From: JANNNF01 sp963772935
GTDB taxonomy: Bacteria; Pseudomonadota; Alphaproteobacteria; Rhodobacterales; Rhodobacteraceae
NCBI GenBank assembly: GCA_963772935.1
Contig: CAVYZK010000009.1
Location: 1,240,001 to 1,304,000, forward strand
Reading direction: 5' to 3'
DNA length: 64,000 nt
Shown here: in pieces, positions 29,306 through 37,142 of the stretch
Layout of the letters: each line of letters starts with the position of its first letter
How positions within the stretch are numbered: position 1 is the stretch's first letter
The notes under the pieces: generated by a model
What the model saw: only the letters and a program-made list of their open reading frames with translations
The model's database searches: none
What the model was told of the DNA's origin: nothing
Made by a program: the position numbers and the translations under genes

Positions 29306-29806
29306 ATGCTTGGATACGTCATGGCCCCCGAACGCGGGGATGCTGATCTGCTGATCGCAGGCGTGGCGGCACAGTTGCAGGCCTTGGGCTGGCCCTTGGC
29401 TGGGGCGGTGCAGCAAAACCGCATGGAAGGTGCCAGCCTGTGCACGATGGAGCTGGTGGTGTTGCAGGCCGAGCGCCGCATCTGCATCAGTCAGCAGTTG
29501 GGGGCGGGGTCCAAAGGCTGCCGGCTGGATTCTGCCGCGTTGGAACAGGCCGTGGGGCTGGTGGACGCCGCATTGGACCAATCGCCCCGCCTGCTGATCC
29601 TGAACAAGTTTGGCAAGGCCGAGGCGGAGGGGCGCGGCTTTCGCCCGCTGATCGGGCGAGCGCTGGGGCTGGGCATTCCCGTGCTGACCGGGGTCAATGC
29701 GCGCAATATCGAGGCGTTTCACAGCTTTGCCGAAGGGATGGCAAAGGCTCTGCCTGCGACTGAGGCCGCGCTGATGGACTGGTGCCATGTGCAACTTTTA
29801 TCCTGA
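29306..29806 (+). CDS. DUF2478 family protein (NTPase-like, molybdenum-associated)
   Basis: 166 residues. The start MLGYVMAPERGDADLLIAGV and the LLILNKFGKAEAEGRGFRP block match DUF2478. The family resembles nucleoside-triphosphatases and is found near molybdate transport and cofactor genes. The LDSAALEQAVGLVDAAL segment and the GIPVLTGV strand fit a Rossmann-like fold. No characterised function that I know. It lies 6 bp before the ModE-like gene, in line with modABC, so it is probably part of that operon. Confidence 0.78.
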   Translation: MLGYVMAPERGDADLLIAGVAAQLQALGWPLAGAVQQNRMEGASLCTMELVVLQAERRICISQQLGAGSKGCRLDSAALEQAVGLVDAALDQSPRLLILNKFGKAEAEGRGFRPLIGRALGLGIPVLTGVNARNIEAFHSFAEGMAKALPATEAALMDWCHVQLLS

Positions 29807-29812
29807 CACCCT

Positions 29813-30217
29813 ATGAGGGCGCAGCAAAACGGAGGCCAGGATTTGGACGCACCACAGCGCGACATGCGGTTCCGGCTTCGGCTGTATTTCGGCGATGACC
29901 TGATGTTTGGTCCCGGCAAGGCAGACCTGTTGCAGGGCATTGCCGACCTTGGGTCGATTTCTGCGGCCGGGCGGCGGATGGAGATGAGCTACAAGCGCGC
30001 CTGGATGCTGGTCGAGGCTATGAACGCAGCCTTTGCCGACCCGCTGGTGGACAGCGTGCGGGGCGGACCGTCGGGGGGGGGCGCAAGGCTGACGGAGGCG
30101 GGCGAGGCAGTGCTGGCGCATTACCGCGCGCTGGAGGCGATTGTGCCGCAGGCGGGGGCGGCCCAGATTGCCGGGATACAGGCAATGCTAAAGGAGGATA
30201 TGTCCAGCGGAAAATAA
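29813..30217 (+). CDS. ModE-like winged-helix regulator lacking molybdate-binding domains
   Basis: 134 residues. The DNA-binding half of ModE is clear: FGPGKADLLQGIADLGSISA followed by AAGRRMEMSYKRAWMLVEAM, then a GGARLTEAGEAVLAHYR wing/linker. E. coli ModE has two further C-terminal molbindin (TOBE) domains; here the protein simply ends, so molybdate must be sensed indirectly or the protein works with another factor. The likely target is the modABC promoter immediately downstream. A TTG a few codons downstream or the ATG at 29813 could both start it. Confidence 0.83.
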   Translation: MRAQQNGGQDLDAPQRDMRFRLRLYFGDDLMFGPGKADLLQGIADLGSISAAGRRMEMSYKRAWMLVEAMNAAFADPLVDSVRGGPSGGGARLTEAGEAVLAHYRALEAIVPQAGAAQIAGIQAMLKEDMSSGK

Positions 30218-30223
30218 CGCTTG

Positions 30224-30241
30224 CCAGCCGTCAGGGGCTGG
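30224..30241 (+). terminator. Weak hairpin between the ModE-like gene and modA
   Basis: CCAGCC / GGCTGG with a 6-nt loop, followed by the T-rich TGTTGTTT. It may weakly uncouple the regulator from modABC; the stem is short. Confidence 0.35.
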
Positions 30242-30280
30242 TGTTGTTTCCGGTAGAACATATCGCTTTCGGAGGATCCA

Positions 30281-31030
30281 ATGCGCCATTTCCTGCTGAC
30301 CGCCGCCCTGATCGCCCTGCCCGGTCTGGCCTGTGCCGAAACCGTGACGGTTTTTGCCGCCGCCAGTCTGAAAACCGCACTTGACCAGATTGCCGCCGAC
30401 TATCAGACGGCGACGGGCGATACGGTGGTGCTGTCTTATGGTGGCACGCCGCAGATTGCCAAACAGATCATCGAAGGCGCGCCTGCGGATATCTTCATCT
30501 CGGCCTCGACCAAGTGGATGGACGAACTGGCCAAAGCCGATCTGGTGGATACGGCGTCGCGGGTGGACCTTTTGGGCAACACGCTGGTGCTGGTGGGGCA
30601 ACCCAAGGCTGCGGCGATTGAGATTGCGCAAGGCGTTGATCTGGCGGGGCGTCTGGGGGCCGGAAAGCTCGCCATGGCGCTGGTGGATGCGGTGCCTGCC
30701 GGGCAATATGGCAAACAGGCGCTGGAGGCTTTGGGCGTCTGGCCTGCGGTGGAGGCAAATGTGGTGCAGTCGGAAAACGTGCGCGCCGCCTTGGCGCTGG
30801 TGACAAGTGGCGAGGCGGATATGGGCGTGGTCTACGGGTCGGATGCCGTGGCCGCAGGCGATACGGTCGCGGTGCTGGGGCAGTTTCCGGCCGACAGCCA
30901 TGATGCCATCACCTATCCCGCCGCGCGGATTGCCGGGGCCACGGCGGGCGCCGCGTTCTTTGCCGCCTTGCAGGCTGATGCTGCGGATAAAGTGTTCATC
31001 GCCAATGGCTTCAGCGTGCTTTCCCCGTGA
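30281..31030 (+). CDS. modA: Molybdate ABC transporter, substrate-binding protein
   Basis: 249 residues from ATG 30281 with GGAGG 5 nt upstream. A short signal peptide ends at GLACAET. The mature start TVTVFAAASLKTALDQIAAD and GAPADIFISASTKWMDEL are ModA signatures; ENVRAALALVTSGEADMGVVY provides the second oxyanion contact. The first ligand loop reads SYGGTPQIAKQI rather than the more usual S-S/T-x-A-R/K-Q-I, so one oxyanion-binding serine may be replaced. It binds molybdate/tungstate in the periplasm and delivers it to ModB. Confidence 0.92.
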   Translation: MRHFLLTAALIALPGLACAETVTVFAAASLKTALDQIAADYQTATGDTVVLSYGGTPQIAKQIIEGAPADIFISASTKWMDELAKADLVDTASRVDLLGNTLVLVGQPKAAAIEIAQGVDLAGRLGAGKLAMALVDAVPAGQYGKQALEALGVWPAVEANVVQSENVRAALALVTSGEADMGVVYGSDAVAAGDTVAVLGQFPADSHDAITYPAARIAGATAGAAFFAALQADAADKVFIANGFSVLSP

Positions 31031-31725
31031 CGGATTGGCTGACCCCTGACGAATGGCAGGCGGTGTGGCTGTCGGTGCGGGTGTCGGTCTGGGCCACGCT
31101 GTGCAGCCTGCCCTTCGGGATTGGCGTGGCCTATGTGCTTGCTCGCAAAGAGTTTTGGGGCAAGCAATTGCTGAACGGGCTGGTGCATCTGCCGCTGATC
31201 CTGCCGCCGGTGGTGACGGGGTATCTGCTGCTGCTGACCTTTGGGCGCAAGGGCGCGGTGGGGGCGGCGCTGGAACAGTGGTTCGGGCTGATCTTTGCCT
31301 TTCGCTGGACCGGAGCCGCCCTTGCCGCCGCCGTGATGGCCTTTCCCCTGATGGTGCGGGCGATACGGCTGGCGATCGAGGCGGTGGATGTGCGGCTGGA
31401 GGCTGCTGCCAGCACGCTTGGCGCGTCGCGCCCGATGGTGTTTGCGACCGTGACCCTGCCGCTGATCCTGCCGGGGGTGTTGGCGGGGGCGATCCTCGCC
31501 TTTGCCAAAGCCATGGGCGAATTTGGCGCGACAATCACCTTCGTCGCCAATATTCCGGGGCAGACGCAGACGCTGCCTTCCGCCATCTACGGCCTGCTGC
31601 AAGTGCCGGGGGGCGATGCGCAGGCGGCCCGGTTGGTCTGGGTCGCCATTGCCATCGCCATGGCGGCGCTGCTGCTGTCTGAGGCGTTGAGCCGGGCAGT
31701 GGCCCGCAGGATATCAGGCCGATGA
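31027..31725 (+). CDS. modB: Molybdate ABC transporter permease
   Basis: 232 residues, starting at an overlap with the modA stop (GTGA). Five or six membrane segments, with LPLILPPVVTGYLLLLTFG typical of ModB and the EAA-loop EAAASTLGASRPMVFATVTLP that contacts ModC. The C-terminal VSKxL-like regulatory tail is absent. It forms the homodimeric channel for molybdate in the inner membrane. Overlaps modC by ATGA. Confidence 0.93.
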   Translation: MTDWLTPDEWQAVWLSVRVSVWATLCSLPFGIGVAYVLARKEFWGKQLLNGLVHLPLILPPVVTGYLLLLTFGRKGAVGAALEQWFGLIFAFRWTGAALAAAVMAFPLMVRAIRLAIEAVDVRLEAAASTLGASRPMVFATVTLPLILPGVLAGAILAFAKAMGEFGATITFVANIPGQTQTLPSAIYGLLQVPGGDAQAARLVWVAIAIAMAALLLSEALSRAVARRISGR

Positions 31726-32822
31726 CGGTTTCGGTCACCCTGACACACCGCTTTGCCGGGTTCACGCTGGACGTGGGGTTTGACGCCCCCCCCGGTGTGA
31801 CGGCGCTGTTTGGGCGGTCGGGATCCGGCAAAACCACGGTGGTCAATGCGGTGGCGGGGCTGTTGCGGCCGGATCAGGGGCGTATTGTCGTTGGCGGCGA
31901 TGTGCTGCTGGATACGGCACGCGGGGTGCGGGTGCCGGTTCACAAACGCCGCATCGGCATGGTGTTTCAGGATGGCCGGTTGTTCCCGCATCTGACCGTG
32001 CGACAAAATCTGACCTATGGTCAATGGTTTGCGCCGCAGGGCGACACTGACTTTGACCGGGTGGTGGCCATGCTGGGTCTGGGCGCGCTGCTGGCCCGCC
32101 GCCCCGGCACCCTGTCGGGCGGCGAGGCGCAGCGGGTGGCCATTGGCCGCGCGCTGCTGTCGCGCCCCCGGTTGTTGCTGATGGATGAACCGCTGTCAGC
32201 CTTGGACGACGCCCGCAAGGCCGAGGTGCTGCCCTACCTTGAACGCCTGCGCGATGAGACGAAAATCCCCATTCTGCTGGTCAGCCATTCGGTGGCCGAG
32301 GTGGCGCGGTTGGCAACCACCGTCGTGGCGCTGGAGGCGGGCCGGGTGGTGGCCTGCGGCCCTGCGGCCAAAGTTCTGGCCGACCCAGAAACCGTGCCGG
32401 TGTTTGGCGTGCGGGATGCAGGCGCTGTGCTGGACGGGGTGATTTTGGTGCAACACAGCGACGGGCTGACCGAGATTGCGGTGTCTGGGGGCCGGTTGTT
32501 CGTGCCCCGCGTGACGGGTGAGGTGGGCGCAAAACTTCGGCTGCGCATAGCGGCGCAGGATGTGATCCTGTCGCGCGCAGCCCCGGTGGGGTTGTCGGCG
32601 CTGAACATTCTGGCGGGCGTGGTGACAGCCGTGCGGCGCGGCGGGCATGGCGGCGCGATGGTACAGATTGCCGTCGGCGGCGATACCCTGCTGGCACGGA
32701 TCACGGCGCGGTCGGCGGATGCCTTGGGGCTGGAGCCGGGAGTTGCCGTGCATGCGATTGCCAAGAGCGTGGCCGTGGCGCAAAGCGATGTGGGGCGGGT
32801 CGGGGTGGACCCGGTTTCATGA
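31722..32822 (+). CDS. modC: Molybdate ABC transporter ATP-binding protein
   Basis: 366 residues. Walker A GRSGSGKTTVVNAVAG, signature LSGGEAQRVAIGRAL, Walker B RLLLMDEPLSALDDAR and H-loop LLVSHSVAEVA are intact. The C-terminal third (LSALNILAGVVTAV and onward) is a TOBE/molbindin domain that can bind molybdate and give feedback inhibition of transport. Closes the modABC operon; a paired-palindrome element follows before convergent fdsD. Confidence 0.93.
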   Translation: MTVSVTLTHRFAGFTLDVGFDAPPGVTALFGRSGSGKTTVVNAVAGLLRPDQGRIVVGGDVLLDTARGVRVPVHKRRIGMVFQDGRLFPHLTVRQNLTYGQWFAPQGDTDFDRVVAMLGLGALLARRPGTLSGGEAQRVAIGRALLSRPRLLLMDEPLSALDDARKAEVLPYLERLRDETKIPILLVSHSVAEVARLATTVVALEAGRVVACGPAAKVLADPETVPVFGVRDAGAVLDGVILVQHSDGLTEIAVSGGRLFVPRVTGEVGAKLRLRIAAQDVILSRAAPVGLSALNILAGVVTAVRRGGHGGAMVQIAVGGDTLLARITARSADALGLEPGVAVHAIAKSVAVAQSDVGRVGVDPVS

Positions 32823-32830
32823 AACTGTCC

Positions 32831-32873
32831 AAATTTCTTCGAAGAAATTTGCCATTTTTTTCGAAAAAAATGG
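32831..32873. repeat. Paired-palindrome element, copy 2
   Basis: AAATTTCTTCGAAGAAATTT (32831-32850) and a 22-bp palindrome with arms CCATTTTTTT / AAAAAAATGG around CG (32852-32873). Centres are 22 bp apart. It fills the gap between convergent modC and fdsD, and the A/T-rich arms give U tracts on both strands. Confidence 0.85.
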
Positions 32874-32882
32874 GGCCCGGCG

Positions 32883-33107
32883 TCAGGCCGCTTCTGCAGG
32901 TCTGCGGATTTGCGCGGCTGCTTCAAACACCAGCGGGTGCAACTCGGCATCCTGCGCGTCCAGTTTGGCGAACAACTGCCGCCGCATCCGGGGTTCCCAG
33001 AAGTCATTGATATGGCTCGCCAACATCGCAACCCCTTCGGCGTGGGGCTTCGAGGTCATGAACACCGCGATCTGGTTGGCCATGCGCGCGATCTTGTCAT
33101 GCGACAT
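32883..33107 (-). CDS. fdsD: Formate dehydrogenase delta subunit
   Basis: 74 residues from ATG 33107, overlapping fdhD by 11 bp. The family pattern is complete: KIARMANQIAVFMTSKP, then HINDFWEPRMRRQLF. FdsD is a small subunit needed for active, Mo-cofactor-loaded formate dehydrogenase in Rhodobacter-type enzymes. It ends the fds operon. Confidence 0.92.
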   Translation of the reverse strand: MSHDKIARMANQIAVFMTSKPHAEGVAMLASHINDFWEPRMRRQLFAKLDAQDAELHPLVFEAAAQIRRPAEAA

Positions 33108-33888
33108 CAGAGATATCCTTCGTTGAAATCCGGTCGGGGTGGCTGAACACTTCAAACCTGTCGCCGCGTGCCAAGGCCACCAGCGTGATCCCCGCCTGAT
33201 CGGCCATTGCCACGGCAGCGGCGGTTGGGGCTGCGACGGCGATTAGCACGGGTGCACCAAGGGCCGCGCATTTCTGCACCATGTCGATGGAGACGCGGCT
33301 GGTGATTACTACCACACCCGGCGCAAAGCCGCCCGACACCACTGCCCCCACCAGTTTGTCCAGCGCATTGTGCCGCCCCACGTCCTCGCGCAGCGCCACG
33401 CAGCCCTGCCCCGGCACCCAGTACGCGGCGGCATGGGTGGCGCGGGTCAGGTCGTGCAGCGGCTGATGCGCGCCCATGTCACGCACCGCCTGTGTCACCA
33501 TCGCAGGCGTCAGGTGCAGGTCGGATGGCGGCACCTGCCCCGGCGTGCGCACGGCCTGTTCCAGACTGTCGATGCCACACAACCCGCAACCCACTGGCCC
33601 CGCCATGGTCCGCCTGCGACCCGCCAGCCGCGCTTCGGCATCGGCCACCAGCCAGATTTGCAGGTCGATGCCAAGGTCGGTTTCCTGCACGGTGATGCTG
33701 TCAATCTCGGCCCGCGACGCAATCCCTTCGGTCAGGGAAAACCCATAAGCGAAGTCGTGCAGATCGGCGGGGGTCGCCATCATTACCGCTTGGGTGGACC
33801 CGTTGTAGGACAAGGCTATCGCCACCTCGCAGGGCAGCGACAGCTCGCGCCCCGACTGGGTCTGGTGGTGGCGATAGCGGTCCATCAT
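33097..33888 (-). CDS. fdhD: FdhD/FdsC sulfurtransferase for formate dehydrogenase maturation
   Basis: 263 residues from ATG 33888, overlapping the fdsA stop (ATGA). The Cys pair in GPVGCGLCGIDSLEQ is the CxxC that relays sulfur from a cysteine desulfurase to the bis-MGD cofactor. The cofactor-binding VALREDVGRHNALDKLVG and VVVITSRVSIDMVQKCAALG blocks are also diagnostic. It is the FdsC chaperone of this operon. Confidence 0.93.
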   Translation of the reverse strand: MMDRYRHHQTQSGRELSLPCEVAIALSYNGSTQAVMMATPADLHDFAYGFSLTEGIASRAEIDSITVQETDLGIDLQIWLVADAEARLAGRRRTMAGPVGCGLCGIDSLEQAVRTPGQVPPSDLHLTPAMVTQAVRDMGAHQPLHDLTRATHAAAYWVPGQGCVALREDVGRHNALDKLVGAVVSGGFAPGVVVITSRVSIDMVQKCAALGAPVLIAVAAPTAAAVAMADQAGITLVALARGDRFEVFSHPDRISTKDISDVA

Positions 33889-36764
33889 TCCGCCGCAGGC
33901 AGGATGCGGCGGGAGTTGGCGGCTTGGGCGTCGTAATCCTGCTGCCAGTCGGTCGGGCCGTTGGATGGGCTGATCTGCACCGCAGTCACTTTGTATTCCG
34001 GGCAGTTGGTGGCCCAGTCCGAGAAATCGGTCGTGATCACGTTGGCCTGCGTGGTGGGGTGGTGGAACGTGGTATAGACCACGCCGGGGCTGACCCGGTC
34101 CGTCAGCAGAGCACGCAGCGAGGTGTCGCCTGACCGGCTGGCCAGACGCACCCAATCACGGTCCTTGATGCCGCGCACCTCGGCGTCATGCGGGTGGATT
34201 TCCAGCACATCTTCCGGGTGCCAGACCACATTCGCAGTGCGCCGCGTCTGCGCGCCGACGTTGTAGTGGCTGAGGATCCGCCCAGTAGTCAGCAGCAGCG
34301 GGAACCTTGGCCCTGTCTTTTCCTCGGTCGCTACATATTCGGTGCGGATGAACTTGCCCCTGCCCCGCACAAAACCGTCAATGTGCATCAGCGGCGTGCC
34401 TTCGGGGGCAGCCTCGTTGCAGGGCCATTGCACCGATCCCATGGTTTCCAGCTTTTCATACGACACCCCGGCGAAAGACGGGGTCAGCATGGCAATCTCG
34501 TCCATGATCTGGGACGGATGGGTATAGCCCCAGCCCGCGCCCATGGCGTTGGCCAGAAGCTGCGTCACCTCCCAATCGGCATAGCCGTTGCGGGGGGCCA
34601 TCACCTTGCGCACCCGGTTGATGCGGCGCTCGGCATTGGTGAAGGTGCCGTCTTTCTCAAGGAAGGTCGATCCGGGCAGGAACACATGGGCGTAATTGGC
34701 GGTCTCGTTCAGGAACAGGTCGTGCACCACCACACAGTCCATCGCCGCCAGACCCGCTGCCACATGCTTGGTGTCAGGGTCAGATTGCAGGATGTCTTCG
34801 CCCTGAATGTAGATGCCCCGGAACGACCCTTCGACCGCTGCATCCAGCATGTTCGGGATGCGCAGGCCCGGTTCATTGTCGATCTTGGCACCCCAGACCC
34901 GTTCAAACAGGGCACGGACATCGTCGTTTTTCACATGCCGGTAGCCCGGCAACTCATGCGGAAACGACCCCATGTCGCAGGAGCCTTGCACGTTGTTCTG
35001 CCCGCGCAACGGGTTCACCCCCACGCCGGGGCGGCCAATGTTGCCGGTCAGCATCGCAAGGTTGGCGATGCCGATCACAGTCGTGGACCCTTGGGAATGT
35101 TCGGTCACGCCAAGGCCATAGTAGATCGACCCGTTGCCGCCCTTGGCAAACAGGCGGGCCGCCGCGCGCAGGTCGGCAGATGGCACGCCGGTCAGCAATT
35201 CTGTCGCCTCGGGCGAGTGGTTGGGGGCAGAGATGAACTCGGCATAGTCCAGAAATTCGTCCCAGTCGCAGCGTTCGCGGATGAACGCCTCATCCATCAG
35301 GCCTTCGGTCACAATCACATGGGCAATTGCGGTGACAACGGCCACATTGGTGCCCGGGCGCAGCGGCAGGTGGTGTTCGGCCTTGATATGCGCCGATTTC
35401 ACCAGATCAATCCGGCGCGGGTCGATGACGATCAGCTTGGCCCCCTTGCGCAGGCGTTTCTTCAGGCGGCTGGCGAACACCGGGTGGCCATCGGTCGGGT
35501 TGGCCCCGATCACGATCACCACATCAGTATGTTCTACGGAATCAAAGTCTTGCGTGCCCGCTGATGTACCGAAAGTCGCGCCTAGACCATAGCCGGTGGG
35601 CGAATGGCACACCCGCGCGCAGGTATCGGTGTTGTTGTTGCCCCAGACCGCGCGGGTCAGTTTCTGCACAAGATAGGCTTCTTCATTAGTGCAGCGGCTG
35701 GACGTGATCACCCCCACCGACTGCCGCCCATGCGTGTCAATCAGCGCGCCCATGCGGCGGGCGGTGAATTCCATCGCCTCGGGCCAGCTCACCTCTTTCC
35801 ACGGATCATTGATGCTGTCGCGGATCATCGGGTTCAGGATGCGGTCCTTGTGGCTGGCATAGCCATAGGCAAAGCGGCCCTTGACGCAGCTATGGCCCCG
35901 GTTGGCCTTGCCATGCTTGTAGGGCGTCATGCGGACCAGTTCATCGCCGCGCATTTCCGCCTTGAAGCTGCACCCGACGCCGCAATAGGCGCAGGTGGTG
36001 ATCACGGAATGGGACGGCGTGCCGATGTCGATGATCGACTTTTCCTGCAAGGTCGCGGTCGGGCAGGCCTGCACGCAGGCCCCGCAGGATACGCAATCGG
36101 ACGCCAGCGCGTTGTCGGTTTTCGCGCCGAAGGACACACGGCTGTCAAAGCCACGACCTTCGATGGTCAGCGCAAAGGTGCCCTGCACTTCCTCACACGC
36201 GCGAACGCAGCGGCTGCAGACGATACACTTCTGCGGGTCATAGGTGAAATAAGGGTTGGAATCGTCCTTGGGCAGCCATTGAGGGTTGGCGATGCCAGAG
36301 GTGTCCTTGGCGCGAAAATGGGTATCGACAGCCTCATACCGCACATCGCGCAGGCCAACCGCCCCGGCCATGTCCTGCAATTCGCAATCGCCATTCGCGC
36401 TGCATGTCAGGCAATCGAGCGGGTGGTCGCTGATATACAGCTCCATCACGCCGCGCCGCAGTTGTTTCAGTTTGGCGTTCTGAGTGTGGACCTTGAGGCC
36501 CGCAGCGACCGGCGTGGTGCAAGAGGCGGGGGTGCCATTGCGGCCCTCAATCTCGACCAGACACAGACGGCACGACCCGAAGGCATCGACCGAGTCTGTG
36601 GCGCAGAGCTTGGGCACCTGTATCCCCGCCTCGGCCGCCGCGCGCATGATGGATGTGCCTTCCGGGACCGTCACGTCAAAGCCGTCGATGGTCAGCGTCA
36701 CCAAGGTTTTGGATTTGGCGGCGGGGGTGCCGAAATCGCGGTCGGGGATGATGAAGTCTTTCAT
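33885..36764 (-). CDS. fdsA: NAD-dependent formate dehydrogenase, molybdenum (alpha) subunit
   Basis: 959 residues. The N-terminal [2Fe-2S] domain has LCATDSVDAFGSCRLCLVEI; a HxxxC region follows (YISDHPLDCLTCSANGDCEL), then two ferredoxin-type [4Fe-4S] motifs (CIVCSRCVRACEEV and CVSCGACVQACPTATL), a further CAYCGVGCSF cluster, and the Mo-bis-MGD domains. The Mo ligand is cysteine, not selenocysteine (TCARVCHSPTGYGL), followed by the catalytic His. It oxidises formate to CO2 and passes electrons through its clusters to FdsB/FdsG and NAD+. Located centrally in the fds operon with ATGA coupling to fdhD; needs the mod/mob genes next door for its cofactor. Confidence 0.96.
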   Translation of the reverse strand: MKDFIIPDRDFGTPAAKSKTLVTLTIDGFDVTVPEGTSIMRAAAEAGIQVPKLCATDSVDAFGSCRLCLVEIEGRNGTPASCTTPVAAGLKVHTQNAKLKQLRRGVMELYISDHPLDCLTCSANGDCELQDMAGAVGLRDVRYEAVDTHFRAKDTSGIANPQWLPKDDSNPYFTYDPQKCIVCSRCVRACEEVQGTFALTIEGRGFDSRVSFGAKTDNALASDCVSCGACVQACPTATLQEKSIIDIGTPSHSVITTCAYCGVGCSFKAEMRGDELVRMTPYKHGKANRGHSCVKGRFAYGYASHKDRILNPMIRDSINDPWKEVSWPEAMEFTARRMGALIDTHGRQSVGVITSSRCTNEEAYLVQKLTRAVWGNNNTDTCARVCHSPTGYGLGATFGTSAGTQDFDSVEHTDVVIVIGANPTDGHPVFASRLKKRLRKGAKLIVIDPRRIDLVKSAHIKAEHHLPLRPGTNVAVVTAIAHVIVTEGLMDEAFIRERCDWDEFLDYAEFISAPNHSPEATELLTGVPSADLRAAARLFAKGGNGSIYYGLGVTEHSQGSTTVIGIANLAMLTGNIGRPGVGVNPLRGQNNVQGSCDMGSFPHELPGYRHVKNDDVRALFERVWGAKIDNEPGLRIPNMLDAAVEGSFRGIYIQGEDILQSDPDTKHVAAGLAAMDCVVVHDLFLNETANYAHVFLPGSTFLEKDGTFTNAERRINRVRKVMAPRNGYADWEVTQLLANAMGAGWGYTHPSQIMDEIAMLTPSFAGVSYEKLETMGSVQWPCNEAAPEGTPLMHIDGFVRGRGKFIRTEYVATEEKTGPRFPLLLTTGRILSHYNVGAQTRRTANVVWHPEDVLEIHPHDAEVRGIKDRDWVRLASRSGDTSLRALLTDRVSPGVVYTTFHHPTTQANVITTDFSDWATNCPEYKVTAVQISPSNGPTDWQQDYDAQAANSRRILPAAE

Positions 36765-36766
36765 CG

Positions 36767-36979
36767 TCAGGCACCTTTCTGGGCGTGAAGCGCATGGGCA
36801 ACCAGCGCGTTGGCATGGCCGTGTCCCAGCCCGTGAACGTCTTTCAGCCAGCCCACGATTGTCATGTGGGTCTGGCCGGATTTGCTTTCAATCAGGTCCA
36901 GCCAGTGCTGGACCGGCTGGCCGTATTTGGCCTCGATCGAGGGGAAATACGAGGCGGGGCCTTTGGGTTTATCGGTCAT
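36767..36979 (-). CDS. DUF4287 domain protein inside the fds operon
   Basis: 70 residues from ATG 36979; the longer open frame is just the REP-like repeat translated. The body, GPASYFPSIEAKYGQPVQHW then GHGHANALVAHAL, matches DUF4287. Only 2 bp lie between its stop and the fdsA start, so it is surely cotranscribed. The standard fdsGBACD order has no gene here. It may be cargo of the adjacent repeat or an accessory factor; no function is known to me. Confidence 0.8.
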   Translation of the reverse strand: MTDKPKGPASYFPSIEAKYGQPVQHWLDLIESKSGQTHMTIVGWLKDVHGLGHGHANALVAHALHAQKGA

Positions 36980-37002
36980 CGGCTGGCCCGCATGTTGGTC
37001 AG

Positions 37003-37122
37003 GCCCCCCACCCCAGCCCTCCCCACAAGGGGGAGGGAGGCACTGATCAGTGCAACCCGCACAAGGGTGGCAGACCAAGCGGCCCCCCTCCCCCTTGTGG
37101 GGAGGGGATGGGGGTGGGGGGC
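37003..37122. repeat. REP/BIME-like inverted repeat pair
   Basis: Two arms of about 40 bp (37003-37040 and 37083-37122) are near-exact inverted copies, each holding CCCTCCCCACAAGGGGGAGG or its complement, itself a hairpin. Between them lies the perfect palindrome GCACTGATCAGTGC (37040-37053). It separates fdsB from the DUF4287 gene within the operon and could act as an mRNA-stabilising or attenuating structure. Confidence 0.85.
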
Positions 37123-37142
37123 TGGGCGCAGGGCGGACCGCA

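Noticed and set aside
30218..30280. Molybdenum cofactor riboswitch or classic ModE box before modA
   Set aside because: Only about 60 bp, with one short hairpin and two weak ATAACG/ATATCG half-sites; not enough for either element.
33885..36764. Selenocysteine formate dehydrogenase
   Set aside because: The Mo-ligand position is an ordinary Cys codon within TCARVCHSPT, and no in-frame TGA or SECIS is needed.
36767..37078. Longer N-terminus (103 codons) for the DUF4287 protein
   Set aside because: The extra residues are the translated REP-like repeat; the conserved protein begins at ATG 36979.
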